From contig CAZMZJ010000007.1 of the NCBI GenBank assembly GCA_964570825.1, positions 1-64,000 of the forward strand: DNA of 64,000 nt, read 5' to 3'. Under the pieces are notes generated by a model that saw only the letters and a list, made by a program, of their open reading frames with translations, was not told where the DNA came from and searched no databases. Shown one piece after another: positions 17,623 through 25,086 of the stretch. Made by a program: the position numbers and the translations under genes. The stretch is from UMGS1002 sp964570825. Its GTDB lineage: Bacteria > Bacillota > Clostridia > Oscillospirales > CAG-272. Each line of letters starts with the position of its first letter. Position 1 is the stretch's first letter.

Positions 17623-17631
17623 CCATATACT
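17602..17631 (+). promoter_or_regulatory. Possible promoter nested in the ger terminator
   Basis: TTGACA at 17602-17607, 18-base spacer, TATACT at 17626-17631, 36 bases before the pseudo-amidase start. A sporulation sigma factor would be expected for this gene, so the assignment is tentative. Confidence 0.4.
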
Positions 17632-17666
17632 CTATTATAGGAGCAAAAAGGAGGCATACATATCTT

Positions 17667-18611
17667 ATGAAAATTTATATAGATCCGGGATACAATATAA
17701 ACAACCGACGGTCAGCCGCGGATATTCTGATTGACGACAAATACCAACTGGTCAAAGGTATAGCGGAAACCCTTGGAGAAATCCTGCGTTCAAACGGTAT
17801 TGACACGCTCGTTTCAAGCCCGGTGCCTGAAACCGACAACGGAACCGCAAGGTCTGTAACCGCTGCCGACAGGGCCAACGAGGCGAACAACTGGGGAGCG
17901 GACTATTACATAGCTTTGCAGATCAATTCGTCAAACGATCCGTTCGACACCGGCTCTGAGGCGTACATATATAAACCTGACTCTCCCGCAAAACCGCTCG
18001 CATATTCAATCCTTGAGCGGCTCAATCTTGCGACGGGACTTCAGAACCGCAGTGTAACGTCGCGTCCCGATATTTATGTGCTGTCAAGAACAAACATGCC
18101 CGCCGTAATGGTCGAATTAGGGTACGGCACAAACGAAGTCGACTCCATAAAAATGCTTGAACACCCGGAGCAGTTTGCGTATGGGATCGCGAACGGTATT
18201 CTGGCATATGTTCAGGGAATCGGCCCCCAGAATATGCAGCAGGAATCCGCCAGGGCGGCTTTCTTTCAGCTTTATCCCGAAGCCCGCACCGGCTCATGCC
18301 GCCTTTTTATCAGCGTTAGCTCCGGCCAGAGAAAGCAGCGGCCGGTCTCGGACGCCGACGTGACTGTTTTTCATGGTGAAGGCGGAAAACGCCTGCTCGT
18401 TTACCGCGGCAGAACAGATAATTCAGGGCGCGCAATACCGGTCGAACTCCCTCTTTACAATGACCCGAACAGCATATACGACATCCAGCCGCAGTTGTAC
18501 TGCATCTGCGTAAGACATCCCGAATACCTGCCTAAAAATCAATGGGTAACCGTAACAAACCAGAAAAATATACGCCAGCAGATTCTGCTTGAGGAAAAAC
18601 GCATCAGGTAA
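17667..18611 (+). CDS. Pseudo-amidase (Amidase_3 fold) with SleC-pro-like domain
   Basis: 314 residues. Residues 1-190 follow the N-acetylmuramoyl-L-alanine amidase (Amidase_3) fold: IDPG at the start, RSVTAADRANEANNWGADYY, then MPAVMVELGYGTN. The zinc ligands look lost: the first His (DPGH) is Tyr9, the second (SIHAN) is Gln85, and the acidic ligand region reads LIDDK. Only the catalytic Glu150 stays. Residues about 215-314 form a beta-sandwich-like domain that resembles by eye the N-terminal domain of the neighbouring SleC (a DADV strand, TDNSGRA, ELP, then a YLP turn). AAAGGAGG precedes the ATG. It sits between the germinant receptor and sleC. It is probably a peptidoglycan-binding or regulatory protein of cortex lysis rather than an enzyme; this is inference. 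Confidence 0.75.
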   Translation: MKIYIDPGYNINNRRSAADILIDDKYQLVKGIAETLGEILRSNGIDTLVSSPVPETDNGTARSVTAADRANEANNWGADYYIALQINSSNDPFDTGSEAYIYKPDSPAKPLAYSILERLNLATGLQNRSVTSRPDIYVLSRTNMPAVMVELGYGTNEVDSIKMLEHPEQFAYGIANGILAYVQGIGPQNMQQESARAAFFQLYPEARTGSCRLFISVSSGQRKQRPVSDADVTVFHGEGGKRLLVYRGRTDNSGRAIPVELPLYNDPNSIYDIQPQLYCICVRHPEYLPKNQWVTVTNQKNIRQQILLEEKRIR

Positions 18612-18626
18612 AAGTATATCAAAATA

Positions 18627-19874
18627 TCAGCCTAATTCAGACAGCCGGTTGACCGCCACATATATTTTCGATATTTCGTACCATGTCGCAAAGTCGACGA
18701 CTCCCGTCACCGGCAGGAAGAATATCTGCTGGAAGGTCCTCACCGCCTGCGCGGTCTGCGGTCCATAAATACCGTCAACCCGTATCTTGGAGATCATGGG
18801 GTAGCTGTCCGATATGCTGTTGAGCTGCGTCTGTATCATACGGACGTCAAGACCGCTCGAACCTATCTGCAGCGGATGCCCGGGATATGACATCGGAACT
18901 CCCTGCACCTTCTCCGCCTGCGTAAGATAAATATTGCTGCCGTAATAGTTCCTTAAAATCGAAAGAGCGTCTTTACCCTGCGCGCCGAGCTTCTGCGAAC
19001 CCCATTGCGACAGGCCGTTGCAGGTTACCCTTGAACCGTCGCAGAACTGCGTGAACAGAGGCTGCCTTATTCCCGGCTTCGTTATGTAGGTAGTGAATAT
19101 CTCGTTGACTATATTCAGAACATTGCCGAATATGTTCCTGCCCGGCGTAAACATCTGGTCGAACGCGGTGCTGTTTGTAATGGTGAAATTATAGCCGCGG
19201 CTGCGGTACCACTCGGTGTATACCCGGTTCAGCGCGAACGAAATAATCGCAAGCACATTTGCCCGTATAGTTTCCGCCGGCCATGTCGAGTATATTTCAG
19301 AACAGGCAACATTTGTTATATAATCTCTGAACGGAACCCAGACGTTTTCGGCGGAAGCGTCCGACGGCGCCCCGAGATGAACCACCATATATTCCGGAAT
19401 GACAGGCTCGGCCAGCACTATATAGCCGTTACCGGTCGGCAGGGGCTTTACCTCGGACTCTGGTATCTTCGGGGGGAAGTCGCCCCACAGCGAGTTTGCT
19501 TCCACTACTATTATCTGCGGCTCGGCCGGACTTGCGGCGGTCAGCGGCTCCATGCGTATCCTTTGTATCGCCGTGCTTTCCGGCAGCAGCTGGACGCCCT
19601 GCACAATTATACTGCGGTAGCCCTGTGCGTCGATGCGCAGGTTATACTCGGAATACGGCTTGTTTTCCCCCGGCTCCTGCGAATATTCAAGGGGGGGCGT
19701 GCCAAGCTCGATTGTCACCGTCTGCCCGGCAGCGTCGGTGTCCAGCTCCTCTATCGTAGTTTCAAGCTTTGATACCCGCACCTTTGCGTCGGCTATCGGC
19801 CGCGCATTTCTGACCGCGCGGACTTCAACATTCAGGTATCCTATGTCGGGAAAAACATCGTTGTTCTGATTCAT
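18627..19874 (-). CDS. sleC: Spore cortex-lytic enzyme SleC (prepro-form)
   Basis: 415 residues, close to the 438 of Clostridium perfringens SleC. The order is: an N-terminal beta-rich domain (about 10-110) corresponding to the pro-region, the SleC catalytic SpoIID-like region (about 175-325; VWVPFRDYITNVACSEIY, IISFALNRVYTEWYRS, NGLSQWGSQKLG) and a C-terminal PG_binding_1 domain (VDGIYGPQTAQAVRTFQ). In clostridia SleC is stored as a zymogen and is cut by Csp proteases to hydrolyse spore cortex. The start is fixed by a near-perfect GGAGGTGATGG just upstream. It is transcribed divergently from two Csp-like protease genes, its likely activators, and converges on the pseudo-amidase with only 15 bases between. 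Confidence 0.92.
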   Translation of the reverse strand: MNQNNDVFPDIGYLNVEVRAVRNARPIADAKVRVSKLETTIEELDTDAAGQTVTIELGTPPLEYSQEPGENKPYSEYNLRIDAQGYRSIIVQGVQLLPESTAIQRIRMEPLTAASPAEPQIIVVEANSLWGDFPPKIPESEVKPLPTGNGYIVLAEPVIPEYMVVHLGAPSDASAENVWVPFRDYITNVACSEIYSTWPAETIRANVLAIISFALNRVYTEWYRSRGYNFTITNSTAFDQMFTPGRNIFGNVLNIVNEIFTTYITKPGIRQPLFTQFCDGSRVTCNGLSQWGSQKLGAQGKDALSILRNYYGSNIYLTQAEKVQGVPMSYPGHPLQIGSSGLDVRMIQTQLNSISDSYPMISKIRVDGIYGPQTAQAVRTFQQIFFLPVTGVVDFATWYEISKIYVAVNRLSELG

Positions 19875-20005
19875 ATTACCATCACCTCCATTATAAAATC
19901 CTATGTGCGACAGATAAGCTTAATACTATCCGGCCGTCGATTTTGCCGAGCCGGTTAGCTGAATTTTTTACAGCGCCTGCCAAAACGCAGACAGAGGTGC
20001 ATACA

Positions 20006-21697
20006 ATGAACATTCAAGAGCGCCTGATAAAAAATTACCCGGAATACGACCCGTTTGAACTGGTGGAGATAATTATCAAATACCACGGCAGCCTTGAGAT
20101 AATAGCGCAGCAGCTCAACGCCTTCGCGGAGGAGCTTAACGAAAATTACGCCATACTGACGCTGCCGATTTTCAAAATTCCATCCATTTTCAGCATAACA
20201 AACATTGAATATTACGAGCTTCCGAAGACCGTTTATTTTCAGATGCGGCGCAGCATGACAAATTCCTGTATTTATCCGGTTCAGGAAAAAAGCACATACG
20301 GATTGACGGGAAAAGGCGTGATCGTTGCCGTCATCGACTCCGGAATCGATTACACCCACCCCGATTTCCGCAACGCCGACGGCAGCAGCCGCATCCTCTA
20401 TCTTTGGGATCAGACCGCCGAGGGCAGCCCGCCTTCCGGCTTCCGGCAGGGACACCTTTATTCAAAAGAAGACCTTGACATCGCTCTCGCAAGCGGAAAT
20501 CCGCTTTCCATCGTTCCTGAACAGGATTTCATCGGACACGGCACGGCTGTCGCCGGGCTTGCCGCGGGAAACGGCGCCTCAAGCGACGGAGTTGAGCGCG
20601 GCGCCGCTCCCGAAGCCGACCTTATCATAGTCAAGCTGGCGGAAACCGGCGTCGCCGGCTTTTCAAAAAGCACCGCGATAATGCGCGGGGTCAAATTCTG
20701 TATCGATATTGCGGTCGCGCTTGAAAGACCAATTGCAGTCAACATCAGCTACGGAACGAACGACGGCGCCCACGACGGAAGCTCGCTTTTCGAAACTTAT
20801 CTTGACTCAGCCGCGGAAAGATGGAAAAATGTCATCTGCGTGGCCGCAGGAAACGAAGGCAGCGCATCGCATCATTATACCGGTGTTCTCGCACAGGGCG
20901 AAACCCGGTATATTGAAATCGCCATCGGCGAAAATTACAATGAACTTTATATGAGCATGTGGAAAAATTTCTCCGACACATTCCGTTTTGAGCTCATAGC
21001 TCCGTCCGGGAGATCATCCGGCATTATATACGAATATCAGAAGTTGTCGCGCGTTATTGTCGACGGCGTCCAGATCCTTATTCTGAACGGGCAGCCGAAC
21101 CACTACAATTTCGACCAGGAGGTGTATTTCTCACTGGTCAGCACGCCCGAACCCATACGTCAGGAGATCTGGCGCCTCGCCATCACCGGCGAGCGCATAG
21201 TCGACGGCAGATTCAACATCTGGCTTCCAATCACGCAATCGGCGCTGAAATCAACAATTTTTCTGCTTCCAAGCGTCGAAAACACCATTACTATACCGGC
21301 TACATCATACCGCGTTATCGGCGTCGGCGGATATAACTGTCTTCTCAGAACAAGCGCGGATTTTTCCGGGCGCGGACTTCCTTACGGCTCGTTCGGGCAG
21401 AAGCCAGACCTCGTAGCTCCGGCGGTCAACGTACTTACGACAAAAGCAGGCGGCGGCTATGACACCTTGAGCGGCACAAGTCTGGCCGCACCGTTTGTTA
21501 CAGGTTCCGCCGCACTTATGATGGAGTGGGGCATCGTGCAGAATAACGACCTTTTTCTCTACGGGCAGCGCGTCAAAGCCTTTCTCTGCCGCAACGCGGA
21601 AAGGTTTTTCCCAATAAAATACCCGAACTCAATCTGGGGCTACGGCGCGCTGAATCTATGCAAAGCCATGGATGATATGGTGTTTTTCAAACAGTGA
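20006..21697 (+). CDS. Csp-type subtilisin-like germination protease (first)
   Basis: 563 residues. A pro-domain of about 90 residues precedes a subtilase (S8) domain with an inserted beta-sandwich (roughly 305-430), as in clostridial CspB. The triad is intact: Asp111 (VIDSGIDYTHPDF), His178 (IGHGTAVAG) and Ser492 (SGTSLAAP). Csp proteases convert pro-SleC to active SleC at germination. No signal peptide is seen, as expected for proteins packaged in the spore. The ATG at 20006 has AGAGGTG upstream; a 21-codon upstream extension has none. It is divergent from sleC and overlaps the next gene. It is most likely the CspB-like active protease. Confidence 0.9.
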   Translation: MNIQERLIKNYPEYDPFELVEIIIKYHGSLEIIAQQLNAFAEELNENYAILTLPIFKIPSIFSITNIEYYELPKTVYFQMRRSMTNSCIYPVQEKSTYGLTGKGVIVAVIDSGIDYTHPDFRNADGSSRILYLWDQTAEGSPPSGFRQGHLYSKEDLDIALASGNPLSIVPEQDFIGHGTAVAGLAAGNGASSDGVERGAAPEADLIIVKLAETGVAGFSKSTAIMRGVKFCIDIAVALERPIAVNISYGTNDGAHDGSSLFETYLDSAAERWKNVICVAAGNEGSASHHYTGVLAQGETRYIEIAIGENYNELYMSMWKNFSDTFRFELIAPSGRSSGIIYEYQKLSRVIVDGVQILILNGQPNHYNFDQEVYFSLVSTPEPIRQEIWRLAITGERIVDGRFNIWLPITQSALKSTIFLLPSVENTITIPATSYRVIGVGGYNCLLRTSADFSGRGLPYGSFGQKPDLVAPAVNVLTTKAGGGYDTLSGTSLAAPFVTGSAALMMEWGIVQNNDLFLYGQRVKAFLCRNAERFFPIKYPNSIWGYGALNLCKAMDDMVFFKQ

Positions 21698-23442
21698 GGA
21701 GGTGCTGTGCCATAGACAGAAATATTCTTGAAGATCCGGAAAATCAGAAGCTTCTGCAGGAGCTGATTTACGACCCCGATACGGTTGATTTCATCGTCAG
21801 AAGAAACGAATTCTTTAACGACCTTATTTTGAATACTCCCGGAATCGCAATAGCACAGATATTGTCGGGGCGCTATGCGCTAAGCTATGCACGGCAGTCG
21901 GTTTACGAAAAAATCACCACACTGCTCGGTTCGGGGCGCGTCAGCATAGGCTCGATTGTCCTCGGACTGCTCGACCGACCGAATCTGCAGTCGTCAGGCA
22001 TCCTTCAGGTTCACGAGCAGCCGTATCTTGAGCTTCGCGGGCGCGGCGTTATCATCGGCTTTGTGGACACGGGAATCGATTATACCCTTGATGTTTTCAA
22101 ATATGAGGACGGAACAAGCAAAATTCAATATATTTACGACCAAACAGTTCAAGGCCCTCCTCCGGAAGGCTTCTATCTCGGGACGGAGTACACCAACGAA
22201 CAGATAAACGCCGCGCTGAAAAGCCCAAACCCGCTTGAAATCGTCCCTGAGGTCGACACGTCGGGACACGGGACTTTTCTTGCGTCGGTAGCTGCGGGAC
22301 GGGAGGTCGGAAATTTTATCGGCGCCGCACCCGACGCTGAAATAATCGCCGTAAAGCTCCGCAAGGCAAGGCCTTATTACCTCAAGCTTTATTCAGTCCC
22401 GGAAAATCAGGAGAACGCGTATGAGTCGAGCGCAGTTATTGTTGGTATCGAATACATACTAAGCAGAGCACGCAAACTTAACCGTCCGGTGGCAATATGC
22501 CTCGGTCTTGGCTCAAACTTCGGAAGCCACGACGCTTTTTCGGTTTTCGAAGAATATCTGAGCGGAGTCGCCAACCTTGTCGGAGTCTGCCTTTGCATCG
22601 CCGCCGGCAATGAAAGCCAGGCGCGGCATCACACCCAGGGCAATATAGCCTCGGCCGGCGGCACTTACAATATCGATATCAAGGCGGGCGAAAACGCGGG
22701 TGACATTTTCCTGTCGGTTTGGAGCAGCGTCGCTGATAGGCTATCGGTATCGGTGCGTTCCCCGACAGGAGAGCTTGTCGGAAGAGTTCCCGCCAAACCC
22801 GGCCAGATATCGCTGACCAAGCTTGTCCTTGAGGATTCATCTGTCCAAATTGCATACATATTTCCCGTTGAAGGCACGGGCAGTCAGCTTACTGCCGTAA
22901 AGCTTATCAACGCTACGCCCGGAATATGGACCGTTACAGTTCACGGAGATCTTATTCTCAACGGAACCTTCCATTCGTGGCTGCCGCTGACCGGTTTTGT
23001 CGACCCCAGCGTCGAATATCTGGCTGCAAATCCTTATTATACTGTCACCGTGCCCTCCACAATGGAAGGAGCTATTACCTGCGGCGCATACAACACGCTC
23101 ACAAACAGCCTGTATTCAAAATCGTCTTGGGGACCGAGCCGGACGGGCGGCCTTGTCCCCGACTTCGTAGCTCCCGGCGTCGGAGTAGGCGGTTTTTACC
23201 CATACGGCCCCGGAACAATGGACGGCACAAGCGTCGCGGCAGCGATTACAACCGGTGCCGCCGCACTCATGCTTCAATGGGGCCTGGTCGAAGGAAATGA
23301 TCTTGCCATGAGCACACATCAGATCCGCGCGTATCTGATACGCGGCTGCAACAGGAGCGGATCAATGAAATATCCGAACGAACAATGGGGTTACGGCTCG
23401 CTAAATCTTCTGCAATCGTTTCAGCTTATGCGGGAGGTGTGA
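21694..23442 (+). CDS. Csp-type subtilisin-like germination protease (second)
   Basis: Up to 582 residues with the same plan as the preceding gene. Its triad is also intact: Asp125 (GFVDTGIDYT), His192 (SGHGTFLAS) and Ser513 (DGTSVAAA). In Clostridioides difficile two of three Csp homologues are pseudoproteases; here both read as active enzymes. The only normal in-frame start is a GTG at 21694 overlapping the previous stop. It has no upstream ribosome site. A perfect AGGAGGTG at 21697-21704 instead points to an ATA codon at 21712, so initiation at AUA (576 residues) is plausible. A terminator follows at 23478. It probably acts with its partner on pro-SleC, or as a CspA/CspC-like germinant-signalling subunit. 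Confidence 0.88.
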   Translation: MRRCCAIDRNILEDPENQKLLQELIYDPDTVDFIVRRNEFFNDLILNTPGIAIAQILSGRYALSYARQSVYEKITTLLGSGRVSIGSIVLGLLDRPNLQSSGILQVHEQPYLELRGRGVIIGFVDTGIDYTLDVFKYEDGTSKIQYIYDQTVQGPPPEGFYLGTEYTNEQINAALKSPNPLEIVPEVDTSGHGTFLASVAAGREVGNFIGAAPDAEIIAVKLRKARPYYLKLYSVPENQENAYESSAVIVGIEYILSRARKLNRPVAICLGLGSNFGSHDAFSVFEEYLSGVANLVGVCLCIAAGNESQARHHTQGNIASAGGTYNIDIKAGENAGDIFLSVWSSVADRLSVSVRSPTGELVGRVPAKPGQISLTKLVLEDSSVQIAYIFPVEGTGSQLTAVKLINATPGIWTVTVHGDLILNGTFHSWLPLTGFVDPSVEYLAANPYYTVTVPSTMEGAITCGAYNTLTNSLYSKSSWGPSRTGGLVPDFVAPGVGVGGFYPYGPGTMDGTSVAAAITTGAAALMLQWGLVEGNDLAMSTHQIRAYLIRGCNRSGSMKYPNEQWGYGSLNLLQSFQLMREV

Positions 23443-23742
23443 AATTTCAGCCGCCATAAAGACATGAATTTTATATTACGGAGCCTGATTTGCGGCTCCG
23501 TTTTAACATTTGTATAATAATAAATTTACCCGCCCGTCTAAACAGACGGAATTTTTAATTTATAAATGATTTTTCCATAATCCTTACTTACATTTTTATA
23601 CTTTGCATTCAGAAAACCGCGACGGCATCATAATCATAAATGGTTTTTTTGTCGCATATAGTATGTTGTCACAAGACTTAAACTGTATTGATTATTTATC
23701 ATTTATTTCATTTATCAGCCATCAACGGAGGCGGTGAGCGCG
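23443..23742. other. Intergenic region between csp and wecB
   Basis: Contains the terminator at 23478-23504 and a second small hairpin CCGTCT/AGACGG at 23534-23549 followed by T-rich sequence. No confident promoter or RNA is seen. Confidence 0.5.
23478..23504 (+). terminator. Terminator of the csp operon
   Basis: ACGGAGCC (23478-23485) with GGCTCCGT (23494-23501) and four T. Confidence 0.8.
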
Positions 23743-24855
23743 GTGGACAAATTCTCACGCAAAAAAATAATGCTGGTCTTCGGCACACGCCCGGACGCCA
23801 TAAAAATGTGCCCGCTTGTAAACGAACTGAAGCGAAGGCAGCGGTTCGAGGTGTTTGTCGTCGTCACAGGGCAGCACCGCCAGATGCTCGATCAGGTCCT
23901 TCGGATATTTGACGTCGTCCCGGACTATGACCTTTCGCTCATGCGCGAGGAACAGAGCCTTGCCGACATTACCTGCGGAATACTGTTTAAGCTCCCAAAA
24001 ATCATTTCGGACGTCAGTCCCGAACTGGTGCTGGTCCACGGCGACACAACGACGGCTTTTGCCGCCGCCCTTTCTTCTTTTTATCTAAAAATACCGGTCG
24101 GCCATGTCGAGGCCGGACTGCGCACATACAACCTCGGCTCACCATACCCGGAGGAGTTCAACCGGCAGGCTGCTGGGCTTATCGCCAACTGGCATTTTGC
24201 TCCGACCGTATCGGCCGGAGCAAACCTTATACGCGAAGGAAAAGATCCCGGCTGCGTTTTCGTCACGGGCAATACCGTAATCGATGCCCTGAAAACCACA
24301 GTACGGAAAAATTATTACCATCCCCTGCTTGACTGCGTGGGGAACGGACGCTTGGTTCTTATGACGGCTCACCGGCGGGAAAGCCAGGGAGAACCGATGC
24401 GCGCGATGTTCCGCGCGGTGCGCCGGGCGGTCGAGGAGAATCCTGATGTCTGGCTTGTTTATCCAGTACATAAAAGCCCCGCGGTGAGAGCGGCGGCTCT
24501 GGCTGAGTTTTCCGGTTTAAGGCGCATCGTACTCACCGAACCGATGGACGTCATTGACTTTCATAATTTTATGTCAAGAAGCTTTCTTGTGCTGACCGAC
24601 AGCGGCGGCATCCAGGAGGAGGCTCCGCACTTTGGCATTCCGGTGCTGGTACTGCGCGACACCACCGAGCGGCCCGAGGGCATCGCGGCCGGAACGTCGC
24701 GCCTTGCCGGTACTGACGAGGAAAATATTTATCGGACGTTTTCCGAGCTGCTCGAGGGCGGCGCTGTCTATGAATCCATGCGCCGCGCCGTCAGCCCGTA
24801 CGGCGACGGACACGCATCCGAAAAAATCGCCGATATCCTTGAAAAAGTATTATAA
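23743..24855 (+). CDS. wecB: UDP-N-acetylglucosamine 2-epimerase (non-hydrolysing)
   Basis: About 370 residues, the usual length. It should convert UDP-GlcNAc to UDP-ManNAc for teichoic acid or capsule synthesis in the cytoplasm. Seen: FGTRPDAIKMCPLV at the N-terminus, the TGQHRQMLDQVL segment, VHGDTTTAFAAALSSF, GHVEAGLRTYN, the TAHRRES loop, and SGGIQEEAPHFGIPVLVLRDTTERPE, all hallmarks of WecB/MnaA. A GTG at 23743 is preferred, 11 bases after GGAGG at 23727; the GTG at 23734 is too close to it. It appears monocistronic here. Confidence 0.95.
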   Translation: MDKFSRKKIMLVFGTRPDAIKMCPLVNELKRRQRFEVFVVVTGQHRQMLDQVLRIFDVVPDYDLSLMREEQSLADITCGILFKLPKIISDVSPELVLVHGDTTTAFAAALSSFYLKIPVGHVEAGLRTYNLGSPYPEEFNRQAAGLIANWHFAPTVSAGANLIREGKDPGCVFVTGNTVIDALKTTVRKNYYHPLLDCVGNGRLVLMTAHRRESQGEPMRAMFRAVRRAVEENPDVWLVYPVHKSPAVRAAALAEFSGLRRIVLTEPMDVIDFHNFMSRSFLVLTDSGGIQEEAPHFGIPVLVLRDTTERPEGIAAGTSRLAGTDEENIYRTFSELLEGGAVYESMRRAVSPYGDGHASEKIADILEKVL

Positions 24856-24995
24856 GACATCTCCTGCCGGCTATCGGCATGTCAGCTTAACTTATCACGC
24901 CGAATTTTACGGATCTTCCGGCTGCTTCCCTCAATCATTCGGACTTGTGTTAGTCAGTTTATCCGAATAATTATATTCATTTGGTTAACGAATCC

Positions 24996-25024
24996 TTGCA
25001 AAATATCTAAAAATGTGTTATAAT
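24996..25024 (+). promoter_or_regulatory. Promoter of the MBL-fold lipoprotein
   Basis: TTGCAA (24996-25001), 17-base spacer, perfect TATAAT (25019-25024), about 60 bases before the start. Confidence 0.65.
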
Positions 25025-25086
25025 GCCTGCAGTATGCCGTAACTCCAAAAAATAATTCAGCATCAAATCAAAGGAGCCATAACGAA

